Origin: Erysipelotrichaceae bacterium
GTDB taxonomy: Bacteria; Bacillota_I; Bacilli_A; Erysipelotrichales; Erysipelotrichaceae
Length of the DNA: 16,762 nt
NCBI GenBank assembly: GCA_017418585.1
Contig: JAFONG010000046.1
Coordinates: 1-16,762 of the forward strand
Direction: 5' to 3'
The notes beneath the pieces were generated by a model. The model made no database searches, was not told where the DNA came from, and saw only the letters and a program-made list of their open reading frames with translations. Shown here one piece after another: positions 1-6,826 of the stretch; within the stretch, counting starts at the first letter, position 1; every line of letters begins with the position of its first letter. The position numbers and the translations under genes are program-made.

Positions 1-81
1 CGTAAAGAATGCAACCAATGCAGCTGCAATAATGAATAATTTCTTTTTTCCTGAACTATTCATTATCCTTTCCCACTTCAT
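1..81 (-). CDS. N-terminus of an exported or membrane protein (partial, runs off left edge)
   Basis: Only the first 27 residues are inside the window. They read MKWERIMNSSGKKKLF followed by a hydrophobic run (IIAAALVAFF), which is a basic n-region plus h-region typical of a signal peptide or first membrane segment. The start at 81 has a GGGAG ribosome site (90-94) eight bases upstream; the in-frame Met at 63 is an alternative but its purine-rich stretch lies too close. The gene follows the signal peptidase gene by 17 bases on the same strand, so the two are probably co-transcribed and this protein may be a dedicated or major substrate of that peptidase (inference). The function cannot be told from what is visible. 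Confidence 0.6.
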   Translation of the reverse strand, partial: MKWERIMNSSGKKKLFIIAAALVAFFT

Positions 82-98
82 AGTTGTTTCTCCCTTTT

Positions 99-668
99 CT
101 ATCTAACTGATCCAAATCCGGTCAAAGGCCAGACTCTGAATATAATCTTACCGACGACCTGTTCATCGGCTACACAGCCTATGGCTGTATTTCTGGAATC
201 TACGGATACGCTTCTGTGATCTCCCATCACGAATACCCTGCTTTCAGGGACCTGATACGGAAGAGCGATGTTACAGTCGCCGAAAGCCTTTTCTGTTACA
301 TACGGCTCGTCCAGAAGCACGTTGTTGACATAGACGTTTCCATTGGTATCGATGTCCACCCAGTCGCCGCTTTTCGCAATGACGCGCTTGACCAGGATTT
401 TGTTGTTGTAGTAGAAAGCTACGATGTCGCCGGTCTGAAAATCGGAACCTTTCACGGCTACGACATAGTTTCCTTCGTCCAGTGTCGGCGTCATGGATGT
501 TCCATAGATCCTTAACACCGGCAGCAGCAGTACGGCAACCAGTACAGCTACCGCAGAAACCGTAATCAAAGCATAGACAGTAGAACGCAATGCCTTATTA
601 AAGTTGATTCTGTATCTTTCGTTCGCTAACGCTTTGCCTAGTTCTTCGCTTGAGGGTAATCTGCTCAT
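99..668 (-). CDS. lepB: Type I signal peptidase, P-type
   Basis: Membrane-bound serine protease that removes signal peptides from exported proteins. The 189-residue chain has a cytoplasmic N-terminus, one membrane segment (about 27-50) and an extracytoplasmic catalytic domain. The nucleophile motif GTSMTP places Ser58, and LVKRVIAKSGD places the general base Lys94, so this is the bacterial Ser-Lys type and not the Ser-His (SipW/ER) type. The conserved late box reads GDHRSVSVDSR (149-159); His replaces the usual Asn of GDNR. The end, FRVWPLTGFG, is typical of the family. No good ribosome site precedes the start at 668, and its first 71 bases overlap the end of the upstream coiled-coil gene, so translation may be coupled. 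The N-terminal sequence matches what I expect of close relatives, so I keep this start. Confidence 0.93.
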   Translation of the reverse strand: MSRLPSSEELGKALANERYRINFNKALRSTVYALITVSAVAVLVAVLLLPVLRIYGTSMTPTLDEGNYVVAVKGSDFQTGDIVAFYYNNKILVKRVIAKSGDWVDIDTNGNVYVNNVLLDEPYVTEKAFGDCNIALPYQVPESRVFVMGDHRSVSVDSRNTAIGCVADEQVVGKIIFRVWPLTGFGSVR

Positions 669-1002
669 TTGCTTTGCTTGAATGTCTGCCTTTCTGCGTA
701 GTGATGAGTTTATCCGGGATACTCAGATCCGGAATCCCTTTTCCTTCCGTTGCCTTTTCATAAATCGACTTGATGCTTTCCAGATAAATATCGGCAGCCT
801 TCTGCGCTTCTTCAAAGATATCGGTCAGAGCTAAAGAAGCATTGGCGATCGATCCCACCTGCTGCATTACGATCTGTTTTTGATGATAGGCTTTCTTCAG
901 CATCAGATTTTCTTTCTGCAACTGCTCCAACTGTTTCTGCTGTTCATAGAGTATTTCCAGGAGTTCGATTCGCTTCAGCCTTTTTATATCTTTCTCATCC
1001 AT
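598..1002 (-). CDS. Small coiled-coil protein of unknown function
   Basis: A 134-residue soluble protein. Residues 4-48 are rich in Leu, Lys, Gln and Glu in a heptad-like pattern (ELLEILYEQQKQLEQL) and predict a coiled coil. A short alanine-rich middle part follows (SIANASLALTDIFEEAQKAADIYL, in two stretches, about 51-74), then a basic tail (104-134) that overlaps the signal peptidase gene in another frame. From general knowledge, small proteins with this start pattern (R-x-ELLEIL, then SIAxASL, then F-AQ-AAD-YL) are frequent next to signal peptidase genes in Clostridia; no function is established that I know of. It is the first gene of the leftmost transcription unit. There is no clear ribosome site before 1002. 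Confidence 0.7.
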   Translation of the reverse strand: MDEKDIKRLKRIELLEILYEQQKQLEQLQKENLMLKKAYHQKQIVMQQVGSIANASLALTDIFEEAQKAADIYLESIKSIYEKATEGKGIPDLSIPDKLITTQKGRHSSKANEQITLKRRTRQSVSERKIQNQL

Positions 1003-1053
1003 ACTACTTTTAATGATTACTCGTCAAAAAGAGGACATAATAATCCATTAATA

Positions 1054-1082
1054 ATTATCTAATAAAATTGTAAACTTATCAA
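1054..1082 (-). promoter_or_regulatory. Possible sigma-A promoter for the coiled-coil/lepB unit
   Basis: Read on the minus strand, TTGATA (1077-1082) and GATAAT (1054-1059) are separated by 17 bases, about 50 bases ahead of the start at 1002. The surrounding spacer 1003-1282 is very AT-rich, so a chance match is possible. Apart from this box and the terminator at its right end, I see nothing else in that spacer. Confidence 0.35.
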
Positions 1083-1257
1083 TAATTTATCATTTATTTT
1101 AAATAGTTGATATTCCTGTTTTCTTCCTCCTATTCCTTCGCATGAATCTTAAATCATTTTTATTATAAGAATCAGTCTAATTTAAAATTAATTTAGGTTT
1201 TTTATTCGTTTTTATAGATTATCTGTAAGAATACTTCTATAAATATTTAAAAATATA

Positions 1258-1286
1258 TAAGAAAAGAGAAGTTTTTCTTCTCTTAT
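1258..1286 (-). terminator. Rho-independent terminator of the zinc-ribbon membrane operon
   Basis: On the minus strand an 8-bp stem (AAGAGAAG / CTTCTCTT, 1264-1271 with 1277-1284) with an A5 loop is followed by a T-rich tail. The stop codon of the last gene of the operon (1283-1285) lies inside the stem. Confidence 0.65.
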
Positions 1287-1675
1287 TTCATTTCCTGTTC
1301 CAGGGTATCGATGACGTTTAGGATCTTGCTCCAGGTGATGGAAGCCTTCTCGATTTCCATCTGTCTGAGGTATTCTCCGTTGTCCGGATAGATCCTGGCC
1401 ATGCTGTAGGCGTGCCAGTAGCGTCCGAAGGCCTCGTATTGTGAGATGTCTACCTCGATCGGTTCGTTGGAAAACTCGTTCTTAACGGTGTATTCGTAAA
1501 GCTGCTGGTACTGTCCTTCGTTGAAACAGTCGTCCAGTGTAGAAAGCCCGTATGCCCTGTTGACGTAGTTGACGTCTCTTTTGATGTTGACGAAAAGAGC
1601 CATGGCGTTCATGAAAAGGATCATCAGGAAGAAAACGATCAGAACTCTAGCAATTCTTGTCCATCTACTCTTCAT
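1283..1675 (-). CDS. Single-pass membrane protein, ribbon-less member of a three-gene paralogous set
   Basis: A 130-residue protein of unknown function. A short basic cytoplasmic start (MKSRWTRIAR) is followed by a membrane segment (about 9-30, VLIVFFLMILFMNAMALFV) and an extracytoplasmic helical domain rich in Tyr, Glu and Gln. Layout and motifs, such as EGQYQQLYEY followed by a Tyr-rich stretch, resemble the extracellular parts of the two upstream gene products, but the N-terminal zinc ribbon is missing. It overlaps the upstream gene by 11 bases and its GGGAGG ribosome site lies inside that gene, so translation is likely coupled. Last gene of the operon: the terminator stem includes its stop codon. 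Confidence 0.75.
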   Translation of the reverse strand: MKSRWTRIARVLIVFFLMILFMNAMALFVNIKRDVNYVNRAYGLSTLDDCFNEGQYQQLYEYTVKNEFSNEPIEVDISQYEAFGRYWHAYSMARIYPDNGEYLRQMEIEKASITWSKILNVIDTLEQEMK

Positions 1676-2384
1676 TGTTCATCCTCCCGCTGACCAGGAT
1701 CAGCAGCTGGGAGCTGCTCAGGTCCTTGATCGTGGCGATATCCTCATCGGTAAGCTTAAGATGAGTCTTGATATAAAGTTCAAACTCGTCATTGATCGCC
1801 GTAAGGTGCTTTCTGGTGAAATCGGATATGTCTCTCTTCAGCTGACGGGTATAGTCGTCTTCGTAGTCGACGATATACTGACAGGTTTTGACCAGCTGGT
1901 CGGTATAGCTGTCTTTTTCGTAAAGATAGTTGCTTAGGCTCTTCATGACGCTTTCATAGTTGTAGGCGGCATAGTAGACCGGATAATACTCTTCGAAATC
2001 CCTGTAGCGTATTTCAAAACGGTCGTAGTACGTCACGAACTTCGTATATTCCCTGTTTTCGAGATATTCGTTCATGTTTGCCTTGATTTCGTCGATATCG
2101 ACGGACTTGGCGGTGATGCTCTCGGCGATCTCGTAGGAAGCCGTGTTCATGATGAACAGCGCCAGGTTGGCCAATAGAAGCATGACAAGGATAATCAGCA
2201 GGTTGTAGCCCTTTCTGGTCTTGCTGACTTCCTGTACGACTTCTTTCCTGGTCTTGTTGAATTCCTTATCCAGCTGCGCCAGCTTGCGGAGATGTTCCTG
2301 AGCTTCCGGATTCGGCGTTCCGCAATGCGGACATACGGCATCTTCCAGGCTCAGAGGTGCACCGCAGTTCTTACAGTTAACCAT
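1665..2384 (-). CDS. Zinc-ribbon membrane protein
   Basis: A 239-residue protein of unknown function. The N-terminus is a zinc ribbon with Cys4, Cys7, Cys18 and Cys21 (CKNCG and CPHCG). A charged, probably coiled linker (about 28-58) leads to one membrane segment (about 61-80, LLIILVMLLLANLALFIM) and then an extracytoplasmic domain rich in Tyr, Asp and Glu (about 84-235). By charge distribution the ribbon should be cytoplasmic. The start at 2384 has a GGAGGTG ribosome site, and the gene overlaps its upstream neighbour by 8 bases and its downstream neighbour by 11. The three genes look like a coupled set, perhaps a membrane complex (inference). Confidence 0.8.
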   Translation of the reverse strand: MVNCKNCGAPLSLEDAVCPHCGTPNPEAQEHLRKLAQLDKEFNKTRKEVVQEVSKTRKGYNLLIILVMLLLANLALFIMNTASYEIAESITAKSVDIDEIKANMNEYLENREYTKFVTYYDRFEIRYRDFEEYYPVYYAAYNYESVMKSLSNYLYEKDSYTDQLVKTCQYIVDYEDDYTRQLKRDISDFTRKHLTAINDEFELYIKTHLKLTDEDIATIKDLSSSQLLILVSGRMNNEE

Positions 2385-3099
2385 TCTTCACCTCCTGCAG
2401 AGCATCTTCGATTTCCGAAAGAGAAACATATCCGTAGGAATCCGCATATTTCTCATAGATTTCCTGCAGCTTTTCTTCCGGATAACCTTCCTTTTCCACT
2501 TTCTCAATCAGCTTGTTTCTGTTTTCCATGTATTCTTCCAGTTCGTCTTCCGAAAGCGCCTCCGTACGGCCGTAATAACCTGGATAGTAGAGAAAATACA
2601 TGACATTGGTCATGTCGTATTTGCTGAAACTGTCCTTACTGATGAGTTTATCGTATTCTTCCAGCAGACTGAAGGAAGCGTAGTGTTCCCAATGTGAAAC
2701 GATAGAACTGTTTTCATAGTAAAGCTTACGGATCGTTTCATAATCGTGTTTTTCGTAGGCTTCGTTCAGTTTCTGGATGTTTTCATTCTCCCATTCGATG
2801 TCTTCCATACGTTCCCTGTCGTAACGGGCGTCGTTGTAGTAGTTGACATTGTAGAAACGGGATGCAACAAAGGCAAGCAGGATGCATACCGCGATCAGGA
2901 TCAGAGATCTCAAAATCGACAGCAGGATCATCCTGGATACGGAATTGTAGGATTCTTCCTTCAGGTTCAAAAGTCTGTCAATGACAGCCGATACTTTTCT
3001 TCTGAAATCCCGGTAGGCGCCCTTCTTGTTCATGGTGCCGCAGTACGGGCACTTTGCCAGTGTGTCGGGGAATTGTCCCCCGCAGTTCTTACAAATCAT
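2377..3099 (-). CDS. Zinc-ribbon membrane protein, paralogue of its downstream neighbour
   Basis: A protein of about 240 residues with the same architecture as the next gene: zinc ribbon (Cys3, Cys6, Cys17, Cys20; CKNCG and CPYCG), basic linker, one membrane segment (about 57-80) and a Tyr/Glu-rich extracytoplasmic domain including EAYEKHDYETIRKLYYEN. Function unknown. The frame stays open upstream to an ATG at 3192, but that ATG lies inside the terminator hairpin of the preceding gene and upstream of the likely promoter, so it cannot be the usual start. Candidates are 3111, 3102 and 3099; I chose 3099 because it gives MICKNCG, matching MVNCKNCG of the paralogue and nearly the same length. 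No strong ribosome site is visible at any of the three, and the leader may be very short. Confidence 0.75.
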   Translation of the reverse strand: MICKNCGGQFPDTLAKCPYCGTMNKKGAYRDFRRKVSAVIDRLLNLKEESYNSVSRMILLSILRSLILIAVCILLAFVASRFYNVNYYNDARYDRERMEDIEWENENIQKLNEAYEKHDYETIRKLYYENSSIVSHWEHYASFSLLEEYDKLISKDSFSKYDMTNVMYFLYYPGYYGRTEALSEDELEEYMENRNKLIEKVEKEGYPEEKLQEIYEKYADSYGYVSLSEIEDALQEVKNG

Positions 3100-3123
3100 C
3101 ATTTTTATCATAACACAAACTCG

Positions 3124-3154
3124 TTTATACAAATAAGCGGTTTTGCTTTTGCAA
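3124..3154 (-). promoter_or_regulatory. Probable promoter of the zinc-ribbon membrane operon
   Basis: On the minus strand, TTGCAA (3149-3154) stands 17 bases from TGTATA (3126-3131), which continues as TATAAA (3124-3129). It sits between the upstream terminator and the first zinc-ribbon gene. The expected transcript start near 3117-3119 leaves only about 8-20 bases of leader, depending on which start codon is used. Confidence 0.5.
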
Positions 3155-3162
3155 TAACCAAG

Positions 3163-3189
3163 AAAAAGGATCATCATCTGATGATCCTT
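3163..3189 (-). terminator. Rho-independent terminator of the lipoprotein gene
   Basis: A 10-bp perfect stem (AAGGATCATC / GATGATCCTT, 3166-3175 with 3180-3189), a four-base loop and a T-run on the minus strand, nine bases after the stop codon of the lipoprotein gene. Confidence 0.85.
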
Positions 3190-3198
3190 CATTTCATT

Positions 3199-4254
3199 CT
3201 AGTGAGATGAGATCCTCTCGAATTTCTCTCCCGCCATGGACATGCACAGATCCGTCTTCAGGATCAGCGTATTGGCGTCCCTGATCTCGAATTCGATCAG
3301 CTTGGTATCCGCTCCGGCAAACCCCTGCACCGTTGAAGCGTCATCCACGTGGCAAAGATATGCGCTGTCCGTCTTTTCATACCAGCCGATGAAATGACCG
3401 AAACCGGAATACAGGTTTTCCGTGAAGTCGAACATTCCGGCAGAGTCGAATTTTACGGTAGGCAGATAGTCGTCATTCAGATCCGTGATCTTCTCATGTC
3501 TCCATTCGCTGTTTTCCAGAGAAGGAGCTCCTTCCGGACCCGGGATTCCCGGATCGGTTCCCGGCATGCAGAAGCGGTCTCCGGACCGCGATACGCCCAG
3601 ATCGGTCAGAAGAACAAACGTGTTTTCGTCCTTCCAGTCCATGAACAGCTGACTCATACCATCGGTCTCGTGATCAAGATTCAGGATCAGATTGTTTCCA
3701 ATCAGGACATAGGTACCGCTGTACTCAAAGATACTGAAGTCGTTCATATCCTTCAACGTAAAGGTTCCGTCGGAACGGAGTTCGATGTTGGACAGATTCG
3801 TACTGTCCTGATCGACATTGTAGTAGAACGTGTAGATCAGTTCTTTTGCGTCGTTCGCTTCCGGTTTTATGTCCTTGAATACATCATCCGATTTCGATCC
3901 GGCAAGACTTGTCTTCAATGTCAGTTCGCTTTCGTCCCTGATTTCAAAACGGATCTTGTCGTAGTTCCCGACACCCGTATCGGAAACGTCCAGAGTGACC
4001 ACGTTTTCGTTGAGTGACCAGGTGCCGTTGATCTCGTACCAGCCGTCGAAATAGTTGTCTCTCATGACGAAACTCCCATCCTTGCAGAACCATACGGAAG
4101 ACGGGTTAACGGAATCGTATTCATCGTTGTGACTATAGAAGGTCTTTCCTGATAGATCGTATTTGGCCGCAGACTCTTCGGTTTTCTTCGTACAGCCGCC
4201 CAAAAGCAGCACAAGACTTATCATCAAGACCAGTATTCTAGCGAATTTCTTCAT
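3199..4254 (-). CDS. Lipoprotein with three tandem copies of a ~95-residue domain
   Basis: A 351-residue predicted lipoprotein of unknown function. The signal peptide MKKFARILVLMISLVLLL ends in a lipobox LLGGC with lipidated Cys21. The mature part has three related units, at about 32-128, 138-229 and 246-348, with a Pro/Gly linker (231-244) before the third. Each has a DG-F type turn (KDGSF 58-62, SDGTF 161-165, SAGMF 271-275) and ends in a pattern of Asp, Leu/Phe, Leu, Thr, Leu, Ser and Phe (for example DANTLILKTDL and DENTFVLLTDL). Alternating hydrophobic residues suggest beta-barrel or lipocalin-like folds (inference). The start at 4254 is set by a perfect ribosome site; an in-frame ATG five codons upstream (4269) overlaps that site and is unlikely. 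Flanking terminators make it a single-gene unit. Confidence 0.85.
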   Translation of the reverse strand: MKKFARILVLMISLVLLLGGCTKKTEESAAKYDLSGKTFYSHNDEYDSVNPSSVWFCKDGSFVMRDNYFDGWYEINGTWSLNENVVTLDVSDTGVGNYDKIRFEIRDESELTLKTSLAGSKSDDVFKDIKPEANDAKELIYTFYYNVDQDSTNLSNIELRSDGTFTLKDMNDFSIFEYSGTYVLIGNNLILNLDHETDGMSQLFMDWKDENTFVLLTDLGVSRSGDRFCMPGTDPGIPGPEGAPSLENSEWRHEKITDLNDDYLPTVKFDSAGMFDFTENLYSGFGHFIGWYEKTDSAYLCHVDDASTVQGFAGADTKLIEFEIRDANTLILKTDLCMSMAGEKFERISSH

Positions 4255-4261
4255 GGTATGT

Positions 4262-4267
4262 ACCTCC
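4262..4267 (-). promoter_or_regulatory. Ribosome binding site that fixes the lipoprotein start
   Basis: GGAGGT on the minus strand, seven bases before the ATG at 4254. The alternative ATG at 4267-4269 shares bases with this site and has none of its own. Confidence 0.85.
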
Positions 4268-4300
4268 ATTGCTTAACAACATTATCCGATAATCTCCATG

Positions 4301-4330
4301 AAAATAAAAGCGGATCGTCCGATCCGCTCT
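4301..4330 (-). terminator. Terminator of the nucleoside hydrolase / aminopeptidase operon
   Basis: Stem AGCGGATC / GATCCGCT (4309-4316 with 4321-4328) with a four-base loop, followed on the minus strand by TTTTATTTTC, seven bases beyond the last stop codon of the operon. The plus-strand side also ends in a T-run, but no plus-strand gene reads into it. Confidence 0.8.
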
Positions 4331-4337
4331 TTTTCTG

Positions 4338-5444
4338 TTACTTCATGTAGGTGATCACCGGGATCATCAGTTCATCCTCGCACATCCCGGCGTGCATGCC
4401 GCCGAATTTCCCTTTGGAGTTCTTCGGCCTGTTGCTGTAGTCCAGGACCAGATCGCTTTTGGCGATGGCCAGAAAGTCACCGACGAATTCCTCGAAACGC
4501 GGATGATTCTCATGATCGCCGAACAGATGGGTCTCCAGGACCTGCCTGTGCGTCAGCAGAACATAGTCATTCTCAAAAGCTTCCTTGAACTTTTCGGCGA
4601 ATTCTTCCTGCATGCCTTCCTTGATGAAGAAGGTCATGGCTCTCGGTTCGATGGAAGGTCTCATGGAGAAATAGGCATCGAATAGCGAACCGTAAAGATT
4701 GTAGACCCGGTTCGTATCCACCTGACCGTGGTCGGCCGTTACGACCAGCATCGTGTCTTCCGCAAGATTCTCCGCCAGATTTTCGATCTCCCTGTCAAGG
4801 AAATTCAGGTAGGCATCGCAGATCTTCGAAGACGGTCCGTGCTTGTGCATGTAGGAATCGTACTTGTCCCAATAGGCATAGATGTATCTGAAATTCTCAT
4901 CGTTGGAGAAACGGATCAGACGGCCGCACATCTCGTCGAAGTCTTCGCATCCATCCTCCCGAAAAGACGGATAAAGGTTTCTTGCCTTAATGCCGATCCG
5001 GTTGAGCTCGTCTTCCGTTGAACTGACCGGAACATACTGATTCATGATATCGCCCGGATAGATCCTGTCTTCGTAGAAGCTGCAGGAACGCAAAGGAACG
5101 ATGATGTCGTCGGCTTCCTTGAGATACTGGCACCAGCCCAGCCAGGCGTTTTCGTTGGGAGCTCTGCCGTTGCGGATAGCCGTGGTCGCGGCAGTCGTGG
5201 TAGAGGGAAAGACCGTGGTGGTGACATAAGTCATGTGTTTCCTTAGAAAACTGTCTTCCGGGAGCTTTCTCTCGATCAGATTGGATCCCATCGCGTCTAT
5301 CAGCATCAGAAAGATCTTTTCAGGTCTTTTCTCGTTCAGAAGAGCGGAAAGAGCCTCGTTTGCCGGATAGCTCGAAGTCAGACCGAAATAGTTTCTGATC
5401 GAAGCGACGTAGGTCAGGATCGACTCGTCATAGTAGACAATCAT
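4338..5444 (-). CDS. Alkaline phosphatase superfamily hydrolase (phosphodiesterase/nucleotide pyrophosphatase type)
   Basis: A 368-residue protein without a signal peptide, so probably cytoplasmic. Motifs of the alkaline phosphatase / nucleotide pyrophosphatase superfamily appear in order: LIDAMGS with metal ligand Asp50; FPSTTTAATT (79-88) with the candidate nucleophile Thr82 or Thr83; WDKYDSYMHKHG (192-203) with Asp193/Asp196 and His200; TADHGQ with Asp238 and His239; and GGMHAGM with His351. These would bind two metal ions and a phosphoryl-transfer Thr. The substrate cannot be read from the sequence; a nucleotide or sugar-phosphate diester would suit a nucleoside-salvage operon (inference). 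Its ATG overlaps the stop of the aminopeptidase gene (TAATG), so translation is coupled. Last gene before the terminator. Confidence 0.85.
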   Translation of the reverse strand: MIVYYDESILTYVASIRNYFGLTSSYPANEALSALLNEKRPEKIFLMLIDAMGSNLIERKLPEDSFLRKHMTYVTTTVFPSTTTAATTAIRNGRAPNENAWLGWCQYLKEADDIIVPLRSCSFYEDRIYPGDIMNQYVPVSSTEDELNRIGIKARNLYPSFREDGCEDFDEMCGRLIRFSNDENFRYIYAYWDKYDSYMHKHGPSSKICDAYLNFLDREIENLAENLAEDTMLVVTADHGQVDTNRVYNLYGSLFDAYFSMRPSIEPRAMTFFIKEGMQEEFAEKFKEAFENDYVLLTHRQVLETHLFGDHENHPRFEEFVGDFLAIAKSDLVLDYSNRPKNSKGKFGGMHAGMCEDELMIPVITYMK

Positions 5445-6811
5445 TATTTCATGTCCTTCAGGAAGGCCTTATAGGCGCGGTACGCCTCGTAAAGGTCGCC
5501 CTTGGATGCTGTTTCAAACGGAGCATGCATGTTCTGCACCGGAATTCCGGCATCGATAACATCCATGTTCTTGTTGGCCAGGATATAGGCGATCGTACCG
5601 CCTCCGCCCTGGTCGACCTTGCCCAGTTCGGAGAACTGGAACATGACCTTGTTGTCGTCCATGACTTTTCTAACTTTCGCGACATATTCGGCTGAAGCCT
5701 CGGAAGAAGAGAACTTGCCTCCGGAACCCGTAAACTTGTTGAAGGAAATACCTCTTCCGAAGAAGGCCGTATTCTTGGATTCCGTAACGGATGGATAGTT
5801 CGGATCAAAAGCGATCGATACATCGCTTGAAAGCATCTTTGAATTCTCCAGGGCGTGTCTCAGTCTCAGTTCGTTGTATTTGTCCTGCAGCGAGATCAGT
5901 TCCGCTACGGCATTCTCGAAGAACGATGAAGACGCTCCGGTCGAGCCGATCGAACCGATCTCTTCCTTATCGGTAAGGATGCATACGGATGTCCTGTCAG
6001 GATCCTTGGATTCCAGCAGAGCGATCAGGGAAGTATAGGCACAGATCCTGTCGTCGTGGCCGTAGCCCATGATCATGCTCTTGTCCAGACCGAGGTCTCT
6101 TGCTTTTCCGGCAGGAACCAGTTCAAGTTCGGCAGAAAGGAAATCGTCTTCCCCGATGCCGTATTCTTTCTTTAACAGATCCAGAATGTTCTTCTTGATC
6201 GGATCTTTTTCTTCTTCCCCTTCAGCCGGGATGGAACCGATCAAGGCATTGAGATCTTCGCCTTCAACGATCTTGTTTCCGGTCTTGGCCATCTGGTCTC
6301 TGGCAAGATGCGGAAGCAGATCGGAGATCTCCAGAACAGGATCCCCTTCCTTCTCACCGATGCAGATATCGACATTCGTACCGTCCTTCTTGCAGACGAC
6401 GCCGTGCAGCGAGAGAGGTCTTGCGACCCACTGGTAGTGCTTGATGCCACCGTAGTAATGCGTATCGAAGAAAGCCAGTCCGTTGTCTTCATAAAGCGGA
6501 TTCTGTTTCAGGTCGATTCTTGGCGAGTCGATATGTGCGCCGAGAATGTTCATGCCCTCTTCAATCTTCTTCTTGCCGATGACAAACAAAGCCAGTGACT
6601 TGTCCCGGTTGTTGAAATAGAATCTGTCTCCGGCATTCAGTTTCTTGACGTTCTTGAACGGCTTGAATCCTTCTTTTTCCGCCAGTGCGATGGCTTCTTT
6701 CACGGCTTCCCGTTCGGTCTTGACACCACTCAGGAATCCCTTGTAGCCCTCCGCAAAAGCCATTACTTTCTTCAGTTCCTTGCCTTTGTATTTTTCCCAA
6801 ACTGTTTTCAT
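5444..6811 (-). CDS. M18 family metallo-aminopeptidase
   Basis: A 455-residue zinc aminopeptidase of family M18, which releases N-terminal residues from peptides in the cytoplasm as a large multimer. Metal and catalytic motifs visible: GAHIDSPRIDL (His93), GYGHDDR (Asp253/Asp254), DKEEIGS (Glu283/Glu284), SSDVS (Asp330) and NMHAPFE (His429). Also typical are THYYGGIKHYQWV (117-129) and the glycine-rich DQGGGGTIA (400-408). Length and motifs resemble the clostridial 'aminopeptidase 1' branch more than eukaryotic aspartyl aminopeptidase, so I do not name the residue preference. The start at 6811 has an AAGGA site six bases upstream. It lies 15 bases after a nucleoside hydrolase gene and overlaps the next gene by one base, so it belongs to the same operon. 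Confidence 0.93.
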   Translation of the reverse strand: MKTVWEKYKGKELKKVMAFAEGYKGFLSGVKTEREAVKEAIALAEKEGFKPFKNVKKLNAGDRFYFNNRDKSLALFVIGKKKIEEGMNILGAHIDSPRIDLKQNPLYEDNGLAFFDTHYYGGIKHYQWVARPLSLHGVVCKKDGTNVDICIGEKEGDPVLEISDLLPHLARDQMAKTGNKIVEGEDLNALIGSIPAEGEEEKDPIKKNILDLLKKEYGIGEDDFLSAELELVPAGKARDLGLDKSMIMGYGHDDRICAYTSLIALLESKDPDRTSVCILTDKEEIGSIGSTGASSSFFENAVAELISLQDKYNELRLRHALENSKMLSSDVSIAFDPNYPSVTESKNTAFFGRGISFNKFTGSGGKFSSSEASAEYVAKVRKVMDDNKVMFQFSELGKVDQGGGGTIAYILANKNMDVIDAGIPVQNMHAPFETASKGDLYEAYRAYKAFLKDMK

Positions 6812-6826
6812 TTTCTATCCTTCTTT

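Noticed and set aside
1104..1117. TAGTTGATATTCCT resembling half of the nrdG operator
   Set aside because: Only one arm partly matches and there is no second arm at the right spacing; chance is likely in such AT-rich DNA.
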